The notes under the pieces are model-generated. The model saw only the letters and a program-made list of their open reading frames with translations. It was not told the origin of the DNA and ran no database searches. From positions 98,467 through 162,466 of the forward strand of contig CABSNU010000001.1 of the NCBI GenBank assembly GCA_902479135.1: a DNA stretch of 64,000 bases. Direction: 5' to 3'. Below are positions 32,286 to 40,947 of this stretch, one piece after another. Made by a program: the position numbers and the translations under genes. The first letter of the stretch is position 1; the number at the start of each line of letters is the position of its first letter. This DNA comes from an uncultured Collinsella sp. (GTDB lineage Bacteria > Actinomycetota > Coriobacteriia > Coriobacteriales > Coriobacteriaceae).

Positions 32286-33077
32286 TTACTCCTCGTCGTC
32301 CTCATCGTCCGAGAACAGGTCCAGACGGCTCACAAACAAGCCCTCCTTGCCCTCGCGCGCGGTAATGACCACGCGGGCGATGGCGAGCGAGATCTCGTAG
32401 AGCGAGAGCAGGGCACCATACATGAGGCCCAGGGTGACGGGCGAGCCGTCGGGCGTAATCACAGCCGATCCCACAAGCAGGCCAACGTATACGTAACGCC
32501 AGGCGCTGCGGAAGGCCGCGTAGGACACGATATGGAAGACGGACAGGTAGAAGATGATGAGCGGCAGCTCAAACGCCACACCAAAGCCGATCATAAAGAG
32601 CAGCTCCATGTTGACGTAGTTCTCCAGATCGGGCCACGCCGTAGCAACGGCCGAGGTCTCGCCGATAAGCCACTCAAAGCCCGCGGGGATGATGATGAAG
32701 TAGCAGAAAATGGCACCCAGGAAGAACAGCACCGTCGAGGCGAGCACCGTGGGCACGACCCACTTGCGCTCGTTGGGGCGAAGCGCCGGCAGGAAAAACG
32801 CCAGAATCTGCCAGATGATCATGGGCGTGCACATGACCATGGCCATCTTGATGGCCAGCGAGAAGCGCAGGCCAAAGCCGCCGAGCGTGGTGGTGATGTA
32901 GAACTTACCGTCCGGCACAAAGGAGCGGATGGGATCTTTCAGGATGTCGAGCACCACAGGCGTGGCGAAATACAGCACGATGGCGGCGGCAAACACCGAG
33001 ACGACCACGATGGTCAGGCGGCGACGGAGCTCCCCCAGGTGATCGAAGAGCGGCATACGCGCAGGTCCGATAGGCAT
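32286..33077 (-). CDS. tatC: Twin-arginine translocase subunit TatC
   Basis: The 263-residue protein shows HLGELRRRLTI near the start and six membrane helices. The TatC motif FGLRFSLAIKMAMVMCTPMIIWQILAFF is split here by position only (about residues 68-95), with the family-typical FLPALRPNERKW loop. TatC forms the receptor of the machinery that exports folded proteins. The ATG shares one base with the stop of the TatA/B gene. The last 20 residues are acidic. Confidence 0.94.
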   Translation of the reverse strand: MPIGPARMPLFDHLGELRRRLTIVVVSVFAAAIVLYFATPVVLDILKDPIRSFVPDGKFYITTTLGGFGLRFSLAIKMAMVMCTPMIIWQILAFFLPALRPNERKWVVPTVLASTVLFFLGAIFCYFIIIPAGFEWLIGETSAVATAWPDLENYVNMELLFMIGFGVAFELPLIIFYLSVFHIVSYAAFRSAWRYVYVGLLVGSAVITPDGSPVTLGLMYGALLSLYEISLAIARVVITAREGKEGLFVSRLDLFSDDEDDEE

Positions 33078-33661
33078 TACTCATCGCCTCCCTTCGGGGC
33101 ATCGGCGGCAGCGGCGTCGTCCTCGGCCTCGAGCTCGCGAGCGAGCTGGTCGACGACGGCCTTGCGCTTGCGGGGACGACGGGCGTAGAGGTCAGCCGTC
33201 GTGGGCTCTGCCGGCTCGGGCTCGGGCTCCGGCTCTGCAGCGGAAGCGGACTCGGCGGCGGCATCGGCGGACCCGGCGTCGGCGCCCTCGGTCGCAGGCT
33301 CCTCAGCAGCACCCTCGCCCTCGGCGGCAGCCTCGCTCGCGGCCTTCTCGGCAGCAAGACGGGCGCGACGCTCGGCAAAGGTCTCCTTCTTTGCGGGCGC
33401 AGCCGTCTCGACGGCATCCTCGTCCGCATCGGAATCATCATCGACGGCAGCCTTCTTGGGCTTAACCGGGGCCGAAGCAGCCTCGCTCACCGGATCGATA
33501 ATCTCGGACTGAACAACGGCCGTCATCTTTTCCTGCGTCTCGCGGAACTGACGGATGGCACGGCCGATCGTGCGGCCCATCTGTGGGAGCTTATCCGGGC
33601 CAAACAGCAAAAAGCCGAAGACCACGATGATCGCGAGCTCACCCTCTCCAATACCAAACAC
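33077..33661 (-). CDS. tatA: Twin-arginine translocase TatA/TatB protein
   Basis: The gene encodes 194 residues from the GTG at 33661, chosen because GGAGG lies five bases before it. The N-terminus GIGEGELAIIVVFGFLLFGPDKLPQMGRTIG is the short membrane helix, FGP hinge and amphipathic helix of TatA/TatB (each cited part is under 20 residues from the hinge). A long acidic, Ala/Glu/Pro-rich tail (from about residue 60) ends in a basic patch RRPRKRKAVV. One gene may do both TatA and TatB jobs; the tail is longer than usual. Confidence 0.88.
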   Translation of the reverse strand: MFGIGEGELAIIVVFGFLLFGPDKLPQMGRTIGRAIRQFRETQEKMTAVVQSEIIDPVSEAASAPVKPKKAAVDDDSDADEDAVETAAPAKKETFAERRARLAAEKAASEAAAEGEGAAEEPATEGADAGSADAAAESASAAEPEPEPEPAEPTTADLYARRPRKRKAVVDQLARELEAEDDAAAADAPKGGDE

Positions 33662-33814
33662 ACATACCTCCAAGGCTCGATGTGAGTCGAGCCCGCACCG
33701 CGCCATTCGGCCGGAACTCGTCTATTCATTCGGTCAAGTATAGCGCCCGGACGCCAAAACGTCCGAGCGCATCACAAACATATGCCAAACGGCACGCCCT
33801 TTTGGGGGCAAAGA

Positions 33815-34129
33815 TTATGCAGCGGTGATCGAAATCTCCTGGTCGACACCCAACAGCTGAACCACGCGCATCACCGGGGGCTGCACGTTGACGCAGCCAA
33901 AACGCTTGCCGTGGTCGACCGCGTGGTGCGCGGCGCCCACGAGCACGCCAATGCCCGTCGAATCGATGTAGCTCACCTGGGCAAAATCGAGCTCAACGGC
34001 CTCGGTGGGCTGCTCGAGCGCCAGGTCGATGGCATTGCGCAGGCTATCGGCGTTAGAGATATCGATCTCGCCGGTTACCTTAATGGTGTAGAGCTCTGGC
34101 GTGGGGTTGGTTGAAATACCCAAATCCAT
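33815..34129 (-). CDS. STAS-domain anti-sigma factor antagonist
   Basis: The 104-residue protein is a lone STAS domain: TIKVTGEIDISNADSLRNAI, VELDFAQVSYIDSTGIGVLV, then the C-terminal helix. The Ser of YIDSTGIG is the phosphorylation site of SpoIIAA/RsbV-type antagonists. Such proteins free a sigma factor by binding its anti-sigma kinase when unphosphorylated. No kinase or sigma factor gene adjoins it, so the partner is elsewhere. Confidence 0.92.
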   Translation of the reverse strand: MDLGISTNPTPELYTIKVTGEIDISNADSLRNAIDLALEQPTEAVELDFAQVSYIDSTGIGVLVGAAHHAVDHGKRFGCVNVQPPVMRVVQLLGVDQEISITAA

Positions 34130-34195
34130 GTATACGCTCCTTTACGTATCGAAAGTGCGGATAGTACTAGGTGCGGACTTGCGGGGCCCTACGCG

Positions 34196-35500
34196 TTAGG
34201 CGCGCTCGGCACGCGCAAGCTCGGCAGCGACAAGCTTAACGGCCAGCACCAGCACATCAAGCGCGGCCTCCAGGTCCTCGACCGTGGGATAGCTCGGCGC
34301 GATGCGGATGTTGGTGTCGCGCGGGTCCTTGCCATAGGGCCAGGTAGCACCGGCCGGTGTGAGCTTGACGCCCAAGTCGGCGCAAAGCGCGGCGACCTTC
34401 TGGGCCGAGCCCTCGGGACCATCGAAGCTCACAAAGTAGCCGCCGCGGGGGTGCGTCCAGGTGGCGCAGCCCGTGTCGCCCAAGCCCTCGGTGAGCTTGC
34501 GCTCGACGGCCTCAAAGCGCGGGCGCAGGAACTCGGCATGCTTTTTCATGTGCTCCTTAACCGCCTCGATGGTGGGAAGGAAGCGCACGTGACGCAGCTG
34601 GTTGAGCTTGTCGGCGCTGATGAGGCCGGCCTTCAGGCGCTTGGAGAACTCGGCGATAACCGCGGGGCTCGCACCAATAAAGCCGATGCCGGCGCCCGGG
34701 AAGGTGATTTTGGACGTCGAGGCAAAGGCCACCACACGGTCCTCGGTGCCCGCCGTGCGAGCGAGGTCAAAGATGTTTGCGAGCTCGTCGGTCTCGTCGT
34801 ACAGGTCGTGCACGCAGTAGGCGTTGTCCCAGAAGATGCGAAAATCGGGCGCGGCCGTGGGCATCTCGACTAGGCGGCGCACGGTGTCCTCGCTAAAGGT
34901 GATGCCCGTGGGGTTGGAATACTTGGGCACGCACCAGATGCCCTTGATGGAGTCGTCGGCAGCAACCAGGCGCTCGACCTCGTCCATGTCGGGGCCGTTG
35001 TCGGTCATCGCAACGGGGACATTCTCGATACCCAGATCGGCAGTGATGCCAAAGTGGCGATCGTAGCCGGGAACGGGGCACAGGAACTTGACCTTCTTGC
35101 CGTCGTGCGCGGCCTCGTAGGCATCCCAGGGCTCGCTGCCGCACGAGCCACAGCGCCAGAACATGCCGGCGATGTCATGCTCAATCAAAAGGCTCGACGA
35201 ACCCAGCACAAGCGTCTGCTCGGCGGGGCAACCCAAAAACTCCCCCGCCAGCTTGCGTGCCGAGGGAATGCCCTCAAAGCAGCCGTAGTTGGAGCAGTCA
35301 ACGTTGCCGTCGTGCAGATCGGCATCGGCATTGAGGATATCGAGCATGGGTCGAGAGATGTCCACCTGGGAGGGCGACGGCTTGCCGCGGGCCATGTCGA
35401 GCGCCAGGCCCTTGGCCTTGACCTCGGCGACCTCGGCTTTGAGCGCCTCGATGGCGGCATCGAGTTCGGTGGTTTCCATCTTCTGGTAGATCGTCTGCAT
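34196..35500 (-). CDS. Aspartate aminotransferase, PF12897-like subgroup
   Basis: The 434-residue protein is a fold-type I PLP enzyme. It has LALDMARGKPSPSQVDISR near residue 30, NYGCFEGIPSARKLAGEFLG, CVPKYSNPTG, FWDNAYCVHDL and the PLP-Lys segment FASTSKITFPGAGIGF. The order and length fit the aspartate aminotransferase subgroup described from Corynebacterium (AspT), rather than the common AspC. It is preceded on the minus strand by a -10-like TATACT (35543-35548). The reaction would interconvert aspartate and oxaloacetate. Confidence 0.88.
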   Translation of the reverse strand: MQTIYQKMETTELDAAIEALKAEVAEVKAKGLALDMARGKPSPSQVDISRPMLDILNADADLHDGNVDCSNYGCFEGIPSARKLAGEFLGCPAEQTLVLGSSSLLIEHDIAGMFWRCGSCGSEPWDAYEAAHDGKKVKFLCPVPGYDRHFGITADLGIENVPVAMTDNGPDMDEVERLVAADDSIKGIWCVPKYSNPTGITFSEDTVRRLVEMPTAAPDFRIFWDNAYCVHDLYDETDELANIFDLARTAGTEDRVVAFASTSKITFPGAGIGFIGASPAVIAEFSKRLKAGLISADKLNQLRHVRFLPTIEAVKEHMKKHAEFLRPRFEAVERKLTEGLGDTGCATWTHPRGGYFVSFDGPEGSAQKVAALCADLGVKLTPAGATWPYGKDPRDTNIRIAPSYPTVEDLEAALDVLVLAVKLVAAELARAERA

Positions 35501-35650
35501 GGGGTGCGACCTTTCGCGAAGCGGTATGTTGCAGTTCGTCTAAGTATAGACCGCCATCGTCGCAACGTTATGAAGCCGTGATAGATTAAGTTCATCGCAA
35601 TCAATTACGAATCGCCGCGCATGCCGGCGTGGGGCGCCCAAGGAGGCACT

Positions 35651-35905
35651 ATGGAGTACAGATCGTTTCAGGCCGAGGAATTCGGCGACTTGCAGCGCCT
35701 GGTCGACGGACTGTTTTACGACCGCCACGCCATCGACCGCCTGGATCTGATCGTACAGGCCGAAATCTTGGACCTGGCGCCCGACCTCATGGAGATCGTG
35801 AATCTTTTGCCGCCCGGCTACTACGACCGCCAGTCACTTTGCGACCAGCTCAACTCCGCCTTGGCCGCCCACGGCTGGGGCGCCGTCTACGGAACGGTGG
35901 AATAA
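35651..35905 (+). CDS. Small hypothetical protein
   Basis: This 84-residue protein starts at ATG 35651 after the strong site AAGGAGG. It is predicted helical and acidic (LVDGLFYDRHAIDRLDLIVQ, IVNLLPPGYYDRQSLCDQLN). I recognise no family. It is divergent from the aminotransferase and followed at once by a cluster of intergenic repeats and the nhaA terminator. The codon use and ribosome site argue that it is real. Confidence 0.75.
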   Translation: MEYRSFQAEEFGDLQRLVDGLFYDRHAIDRLDLIVQAEILDLAPDLMEIVNLLPPGYYDRQSLCDQLNSALAAHGWGAVYGTVE

Positions 35906-35906
35906 A

Positions 35907-36080
35907 CCTAGTCATTTAAAACCACTCATTGGGGACAGACTTAAATGAGTAGTCACTAGGCGCGCTCTTTGCAGGGGAAAGGACTGTCCCAAACTGCCGG
36001 CATATAAGGAACGTCCCCAAGTGCCGACTCCGCAAGACTGTCCCCGGTGACTAGTCGTTTAAGAACGTCCCCAATGACTA
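35907..36080. repeat. Cluster of CTAGTCATTTAA / GTCCCCAA repeats
   Basis: CCTAGTCATTTAA and TTAAATGAGTAGTCACTAGG face each other at 35907-35960. The part CATTTAAGTCTGTCCCCA reappears, inverted, at 53646-53683. A second block at 35979-36025 (AAGGACTGTCCCA, TGCCGGCA, AAGGAACGTCCCCA) reappears inverted at 56109-56153. Further GTCCCC pieces run to 36080. No coding potential. Confidence 0.8.
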
Positions 36081-36090
36081 CCCAATGACT

Positions 36091-36128
36091 AAAACGCTGC
36101 CTGTGATGGTATTCACAGGCAGCGTTTT
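36091..36128. terminator. Bidirectional terminator after nhaA
   Basis: AAAACGCTGCCTGTG and CACAGGCAGCGTTTT form a 15-bp stem around a short loop, with T-runs possible on both strands. Confidence 0.92.
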
Positions 36129-36145
36129 CAAACTTGTATGTGCCC

Positions 36146-37504
36146 CTACTCGTCCTTGGGCGCGGGATGCTTGCAGACCACGCTCATGTAGATCATGCCG
36201 AGCACGGCTGCGGTGACCGAACCGGCGAGAATAGCGGCCTTGGCTGCAAGAACCTCAAACTGGGCCGTCGGGAAGGCAAGGCCGCTGATGAGAATCGACA
36301 TGGTAAAGCCGATACCGCCCAGAATGCCCACGCCGGCAATCATGTGCCAGTTGACATTGTGCGGCAGCTCGCAGGCCTTAAGCTTAACCAGGGCAAACGT
36401 CATACCAAAGATGCCGATCGGCTTGCCCAGCAGCATGCCAAAGTACACGCCGAGCGTCACCGGATCGGTGAGCAGCGTGCTCATGTCCACGCCCACTAAG
36501 CGAACCTGAGCGTTTACGAACGCAAAGATCGGCAGGATCACAAAGTTGACCGGCGTGGAGATCAGACGCTCCATGCGGATAAGCGGCGGGGTCACGCGGT
36601 GCATGACGCGCTCGACCTTGGTAGTCGAGACGGTAAAGTCATGCTGGCCCAGGATGTGCGCCTCGTCGTCGTAGCGGTCATCGAGCAGCGGCAGGCACTC
36701 GCCCAGCCAATCGGTGAGACTATCGAGCTTGACGCCGCACTTGGCCGGAATGGTGAAGGCCAGGATGACGCCAGCAAGCGTGGCATGTACGCCGCTCTTG
36801 AACATGCAGAACCACAACAGCAGCCCCAGTACCGAATACGGGGCAAGGCGGTAATGCTGCGTCTTGTTGAGCCACACGAGCGCGCAGGTCACAAGCGCGG
36901 CGGCGCCCAACCAAAACGGATTGGGGCTCTGACCGTAGAAGATGGCGATGGCGGCGATGGAGATCAGGTCGTCGGCAATAGCGAGCGTCGAGAAGAACAC
37001 GCGCACGCCGTTGGGAACGCGGTTGCCCAAAAGCGACAGCACGCCCAGCGCAAAGGCAATATCGGTTGCCATGGGGATGGCCCAACCGTTGCGGGCGCCG
37101 GCATGGTTAAAGATCAGGTAGATGCAGGCGGGAACGACAACGCCGCCCACGGCCGCCAGCATGGGAAGCATGGCCTGACGCGGATTCTTGAGCTCACCGA
37201 CCGTCATCTCGTACTTAAGCTCGATGCCCACCAACAAAAAGAAAATCGCCATGAGGAAGTCGTTGACGAAAAGCTCAACGGTGAGACCGGCCGTAAGGTT
37301 GCCCAGACCCACATACAGCGGGGTCTCCAAAAAGTGATGGATGGCCTCGTAGGCATCGGTATTGGCGCAAATGACGGCGGCGATGGCGGCGAAGACCATG
37401 ACGGCGGCGGAAATCGTACCGTTCTCGGCGATGCGCTCCCAGATGTCGTGACGTTCAAAGCGCTTGCGCTCACGAACGTTGAACAGCTGCTCAGTTGCTG
37501 CCAT
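36146..37504 (-). CDS. nhaA: Na+/H+ antiporter NhaA
   Basis: The 452-residue protein has a long polar N-terminus and about 11-12 membrane helices. The family motif ATDIAFALGVLSLLG and the ion-binding pair in LAIADDLISIAAIAIFYG (two adjacent Asp, matching Asp163/164 of the E. coli protein) are intact. GIGFTMSILISGLAF near the end is typical. NhaA exports sodium in exchange for protons. The region between helices near residues 265-300 is longer and more acidic than in E. coli NhaA. It is monocistronic, with a terminator on its 3' side. Confidence 0.94.
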   Translation of the reverse strand: MAATEQLFNVRERKRFERHDIWERIAENGTISAAVMVFAAIAAVICANTDAYEAIHHFLETPLYVGLGNLTAGLTVELFVNDFLMAIFFLLVGIELKYEMTVGELKNPRQAMLPMLAAVGGVVVPACIYLIFNHAGARNGWAIPMATDIAFALGVLSLLGNRVPNGVRVFFSTLAIADDLISIAAIAIFYGQSPNPFWLGAAALVTCALVWLNKTQHYRLAPYSVLGLLLWFCMFKSGVHATLAGVILAFTIPAKCGVKLDSLTDWLGECLPLLDDRYDDEAHILGQHDFTVSTTKVERVMHRVTPPLIRMERLISTPVNFVILPIFAFVNAQVRLVGVDMSTLLTDPVTLGVYFGMLLGKPIGIFGMTFALVKLKACELPHNVNWHMIAGVGILGGIGFTMSILISGLAFPTAQFEVLAAKAAILAGSVTAAVLGMIYMSVVCKHPAPKDE

Positions 37505-37710
37505 GGGCGGCTCCTTTCACGGGAAAGCTCCCGTCTTAAAAAAGCACGGCCCGCCCAAGTGGCGGTGCCGCGCTCTAACGTATTACGCTTGCATCTAGCC
37601 TACCCTGCACGACAAGCACGCAGGCGTGGCCGAAAAGCGGAACCACAGGTTGAACATTATTTGCTCAACGGCACGGGCACGCCTGTCCGAGAGACGACGC
37701 GGCGCCGTGC

Positions 37711-37752
37711 ACAAAAAACGACCGGAGCGCGGGGCGTCCGCGATCCGGTCGT
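37711..37752 (-). terminator. Terminator of ppaC
   Basis: ACGACCGG and CCGGTCGT pair with an inner GC-rich stem; TTTTTTG follows on the minus strand. Confidence 0.85.
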
Positions 37753-37771
37753 GGCGTTCGGTCAACTAAAC

Positions 37772-38695
37772 CTAGCAGGCGGCCATGATGGGGGCAGCGA
37801 CCTGCTTCTTACGGGAGAGGACGCCCGGCATCCAGACGCCGTCGTGCTCGTCGGCAATGCCCAGGCCCTTCTGAGCAGCCTCGGTCTCGCCCTCGAGCAG
37901 GACCTGCGAGCCCTCCTCCATGATGTCGGTGATGCACAGGACGATGCCGTCGGCACCCTTCTCGGCGGCGTAGGCGCGCATGGCCTCGCGGATCTCGTCG
38001 ATCATGCCGAGTGCACGGCTCTTGTCGACAGTCTCGTACTGGCCGATGAGCAGCTTCTTGCCGGCGGGCTCGAACATCTTGATGTCGTTGCCGACCATCT
38101 CGGCTGGAGTGAAGGAGCCAGACGGACGGGTGAGGAAGACCTCCATGCCAAACTTGACCGGGTCGACGCCCACCTGCTCGCCGAGCTTGGCGGCGACGGC
38201 GCGGTCGACATCAGTGGTGGTGGGGCTCTTGAGCATGAGCGTGTCGGTCATCATGGCCGAGAGCAGCAGCTTGGCCTGGACGTCGGAAAGCTCAACGCCG
38301 AGCACGCCGGTGAGCTTGGTGACGATGGTGCAGCTGGAGCCCCAGGGCAGGCAGATGTAGTGCAGCGGGCCGGCGGTCTCGAAGTCGCCGATGCGGTGAT
38401 GATCGACGACACCAAAGACCGTGGCGTCCTTAAGACCGGCAACGGACTGGGCAGACTCGTTGTGGTCGGTGAGGACGACGAGCTGACCGGCCTCGACGGA
38501 CTCAATCACGCGGGGCTCGGCGATGCCGGCGTCGGCAAGCAGCTTGGCGGACTCTGCCGGAAGCTGACCAAGGGCGCAGGCCTCGTAGGTGTTGCCGGCA
38601 TACTCAACCTGGTTGAGCAGCTGGGACAGGACGACGGCGCTCATGATGGCGTCGTTATCGGGGTTCTGGTGACCAAAGACAAGAACGTTTGCCAT
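37772..38695 (-). CDS. ppaC: Family II (Mn-dependent) inorganic pyrophosphatase
   Basis: The 307-residue DHH-family enzyme begins VLVFGHQNPDNDAIMSAV, with the His, Asp and Asp metal ligands. VVLTDHNE, then GVVDHHRIGDF provide the DHH motif; the C-terminal SRKKQVAAPIM is the substrate-binding signature. It splits pyrophosphate into phosphate, driving biosynthesis. Length agrees with PpaC enzymes without CBS domains. It is monocistronic, with the ribosome site GGAGGATATCC before its start. Confidence 0.95.
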   Translation of the reverse strand: MANVLVFGHQNPDNDAIMSAVVLSQLLNQVEYAGNTYEACALGQLPAESAKLLADAGIAEPRVIESVEAGQLVVLTDHNESAQSVAGLKDATVFGVVDHHRIGDFETAGPLHYICLPWGSSCTIVTKLTGVLGVELSDVQAKLLLSAMMTDTLMLKSPTTTDVDRAVAAKLGEQVGVDPVKFGMEVFLTRPSGSFTPAEMVGNDIKMFEPAGKKLLIGQYETVDKSRALGMIDEIREAMRAYAAEKGADGIVLCITDIMEEGSQVLLEGETEAAQKGLGIADEHDGVWMPGVLSRKKQVAAPIMAAC

Positions 38696-38828
38696 GGATA
38701 TCCTCCACTTGATATGTGTACTTGGACGTAGCTATGGTAGCACGCCGATGCCGAGCCTTCGCAGACGGAAGGGGCACGGCATATTTTGGGGCAGGTATGG
38801 GGGCCAAGGCTGTCCCTTTTGCACCATG

Positions 38829-38861
38829 TTGGTGCAAAGTAACCCGACCCCCTTGCACCAG
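38829..38861. repeat. TGGTGCA inverted repeat, copy 1
   Basis: TTGGTGCAAAGTAACCCGAC followed by CCCCTTGCACCA is an inverted repeat ending at the stop of the glucokinase gene. A close relative is at 46334-46368. A shorter TTGCACCATGTTGGTGCAA hairpin overlaps it. Confidence 0.75.
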
Positions 38862-39815
38862 CTATTTACCGGCGGCGCGCAGGGCTACGTATGCGGCACC
38901 GATGATGCCGGCGTCGTTTCCGAGCGAAGCGACCTTAATGGGCGTCTCGCGCGAGGCGGAAAGCGCGTAGCGCTGGAAGTGCTCGCGGACCTTGTCGAGA
39001 TAGACATCGGCCGAAGCGGAAGCACCGCCGCCGATCAGGAACATCTCGGGGTCGACCACGTTGGCAATAAGCGCCAGGGCACGGCCGAGATAGTCGGCCA
39101 TGGTATCGGCAGCTGCCAGCGCGAGTTTGTCGCCCTCGCGGCAGGCCTGGAATACGTCCTTGGAATCGGAGGGGCCGGTCAGCTCGATGGGCTCGACGCC
39201 CGCCTTTTCGCACTCGGCAAGGTAGTTGCTCACCACGCCGGTGGCGCTGGAATACTGCTCCAGGTGGCCATGTCCGCCGCAGCCGCAGGTGCGCTCCTCT
39301 TCGGGGTTCAGGCACATGTGGCCAATCTCGCCGCCGGCGCCCACAACGCCCGACACCACGTCGCCGTTAACGATAACGCCGCCGCCCACGCCGGTACCGA
39401 TGGTGACCATCACCACGTTCTGCACTCCCCTGGCAGAGCCGAGCCAGGCCTCGCCCATGGCAGCGGCGTTGGCATCGTTCTCGTACTTAACGACCGCATC
39501 GGGGCAGTGCTCCTGAATGGCGACTCTCAGCTCGGGCAGGTTAATGGCAATGTTGGCCTTGACCTTGGCATCGCCCGATGCCGGGATGGGGCACGGAACG
39601 GCCAGACCAATGCCCGCCACAAAGGCACGCGGAATCTGAGCCTTGGCGACCACCTGGTCGATAGCCTCGGTCACCGCGGCAAAGCCCGCAGCGTCAACGA
39701 TAGGAGGCGTAGGCACGCTGGCCTTGGCCAGCAGGTTACCGTCTTCGTCGAACAGGCCCTCCTTAACCGAAGTGCCGCCGACGTCGATGCCGATGTAGTA
39801 CTGCTTAGGTTCCAT
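38862..39815 (-). CDS. glk: ROK-family glucokinase
   Basis: The gene encodes 317 residues; the ATG at 39815 follows AAAGGTGGG. The phosphate-binding start YYIGIDVGGTSVKEGLFD, the catalytic-region VKYENDANAAAMGE, GTGVGGGVIVNG, and the zinc motif CGCGGHGHLEQY (ROK C-x-C-x2-x-x-x type, here with His in place of one Cys) are visible. ROK kinases phosphorylate glucose or related sugars with ATP. It is divergent from the GntR gene at 40156 and shares a region with overlapping hairpins at 39870-39910. Confidence 0.9.
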   Translation of the reverse strand: MEPKQYYIGIDVGGTSVKEGLFDEDGNLLAKASVPTPPIVDAAGFAAVTEAIDQVVAKAQIPRAFVAGIGLAVPCPIPASGDAKVKANIAINLPELRVAIQEHCPDAVVKYENDANAAAMGEAWLGSARGVQNVVMVTIGTGVGGGVIVNGDVVSGVVGAGGEIGHMCLNPEEERTCGCGGHGHLEQYSSATGVVSNYLAECEKAGVEPIELTGPSDSKDVFQACREGDKLALAAADTMADYLGRALALIANVVDPEMFLIGGGASASADVYLDKVREHFQRYALSASRETPIKVASLGNDAGIIGAAYVALRAAGK

Positions 39816-40155
39816 GGGAGCCCACCTTTCTCGTTTAAACATTGCCTGTATGGTACCGCTCCCAAGGCAAAAACCTGCCAAAAAGGGGCAGGTTTGTTTT
39901 GGCAGGTTTTATCTGGGGAAACTCAAAGCATGAGATTCGGTTCGCTGGGCGGCAAAACAGCCCAGCCCCGTCCTCGAGCCAATCAATTTGCTCAATACCA
40001 CATTATTAGAGTGCATATTAATTTGAAGCGCTCTAGTTGTTAAAGAGAAGCGTTTTTTAATTAAACCTTTCTCGAACTTTTCAAAAACGCAATAGGGATG
40101 CTTAGGTGTTGACTATACTTTCTTCTGTACTCAATCAAGCCGGAAAGGAGGTTCC
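39816..40155 (+). other. Divergent intergenic region between glk and the GntR gene
   Basis: It holds the hairpin at 39870-39910 and AT-rich sequence toward the GntR start. TTGACT at 40109-40114 could be a -35 box, but no good -10 is spaced from it. No gene is seen. Confidence 0.55.
39870..39910. repeat. Overlapping GGCAGGTTT hairpins
   Basis: AAAACCTGCCAAAA (39870-39883) pairs perfectly with TTTTGGCAGGTTTT (39897-39910). A third half, GGCAGGTTT (39887-39895), could pair with the left arm instead. The structure may be a terminator for a leader RNA or a pair of operators. Confidence 0.6.
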
Positions 40156-40875
40156 ATGATTCCCAAATACGAGGCAATAGCTGCAGATATCCGTCGAAGC
40201 ATCGAGGACGGCGCTCTTAAACCGGGCGACAAGCTACCCACCGTCGTTGAGTTCTGCGAGCTCTATAGCGTTTCCAAAATCACCGTCAAGCGAGCTATCG
40301 AGCAGATCACCGAGGAGGGCCTTGTCACCAGCCGGCGCGGGTCGGGCACCTACGTTAAGGACACGGCGGGTCTTCCCGACCAGGCATTTTTCCAGGGCAA
40401 GAATGACCGCGCCCAGGGTTTTTCGTATGAGCACCGCGGGGAGAAGGTAACCTCGGTGGTCTACGATTTCTCGATTGTCAATCCACCAGCGGACGTCGCT
40501 ACTCAGCTGGGAATTGCCGAGGACGACTTTGCCTATCACATCGTGCGCGTGCGCGAGGTCGATGGTCTGCCCATCGTTATCGAGTACACCTATATGCCGC
40601 TCGAGCTGATCCCAGGTCTGAAGAAAAAGGACCTGTACGCGTCGGTCTACAGCTATATCCGCGAGCAGTGCGGGCTTAAGATCTCGAGCTTCCACCGCAC
40701 CATCCGCGCCGTGGCGGCAACCGAGGAAGAGGCTGAGCGCCTGGACACCAAACCCGGCGCTCCCCTGCTCGAGCTCAACCAGATTGGCTTTTTGGACAGC
40801 GGTGCCGCGTTTGAGTACTCAATCTCGCGCAACGTTGGCGACCGCTTTGAGCTGCACAACGTAACGTTGGCTTAA
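40156..40875 (+). CDS. GntR-family regulator with UTRA domain
   Basis: The 239-residue protein has the GntR helix-turn-helix (LPTVVEFCELYSVSKITVKR, then RGSGTYV) and a UTRA ligand domain (GLPIVIEYTYMPLELIPG, then AAFEYSISRNVGDRFELHN). It starts at ATG 40156, 12 bases after GGAAAGGAGG. Its neighbours glk (divergent) and manA (72 bases downstream, same strand) suggest it controls hexose-phosphate genes. The hairpin at 39870-39910 could be one target. It is distinct from the GntR protein of the amino-sugar locus. Confidence 0.9.
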   Translation: MIPKYEAIAADIRRSIEDGALKPGDKLPTVVEFCELYSVSKITVKRAIEQITEEGLVTSRRGSGTYVKDTAGLPDQAFFQGKNDRAQGFSYEHRGEKVTSVVYDFSIVNPPADVATQLGIAEDDFAYHIVRVREVDGLPIVIEYTYMPLELIPGLKKKDLYASVYSYIREQCGLKISSFHRTIRAVAATEEEAERLDTKPGAPLLELNQIGFLDSGAAFEYSISRNVGDRFELHNVTLA

Positions 40876-40947
40876 GTTTGTAATCCGGCGGGCGCTCGCT
40901 TTGGCTTATTTCGCGAGGCGCCTGCGCAACTTGATGGGGGTATGCAC

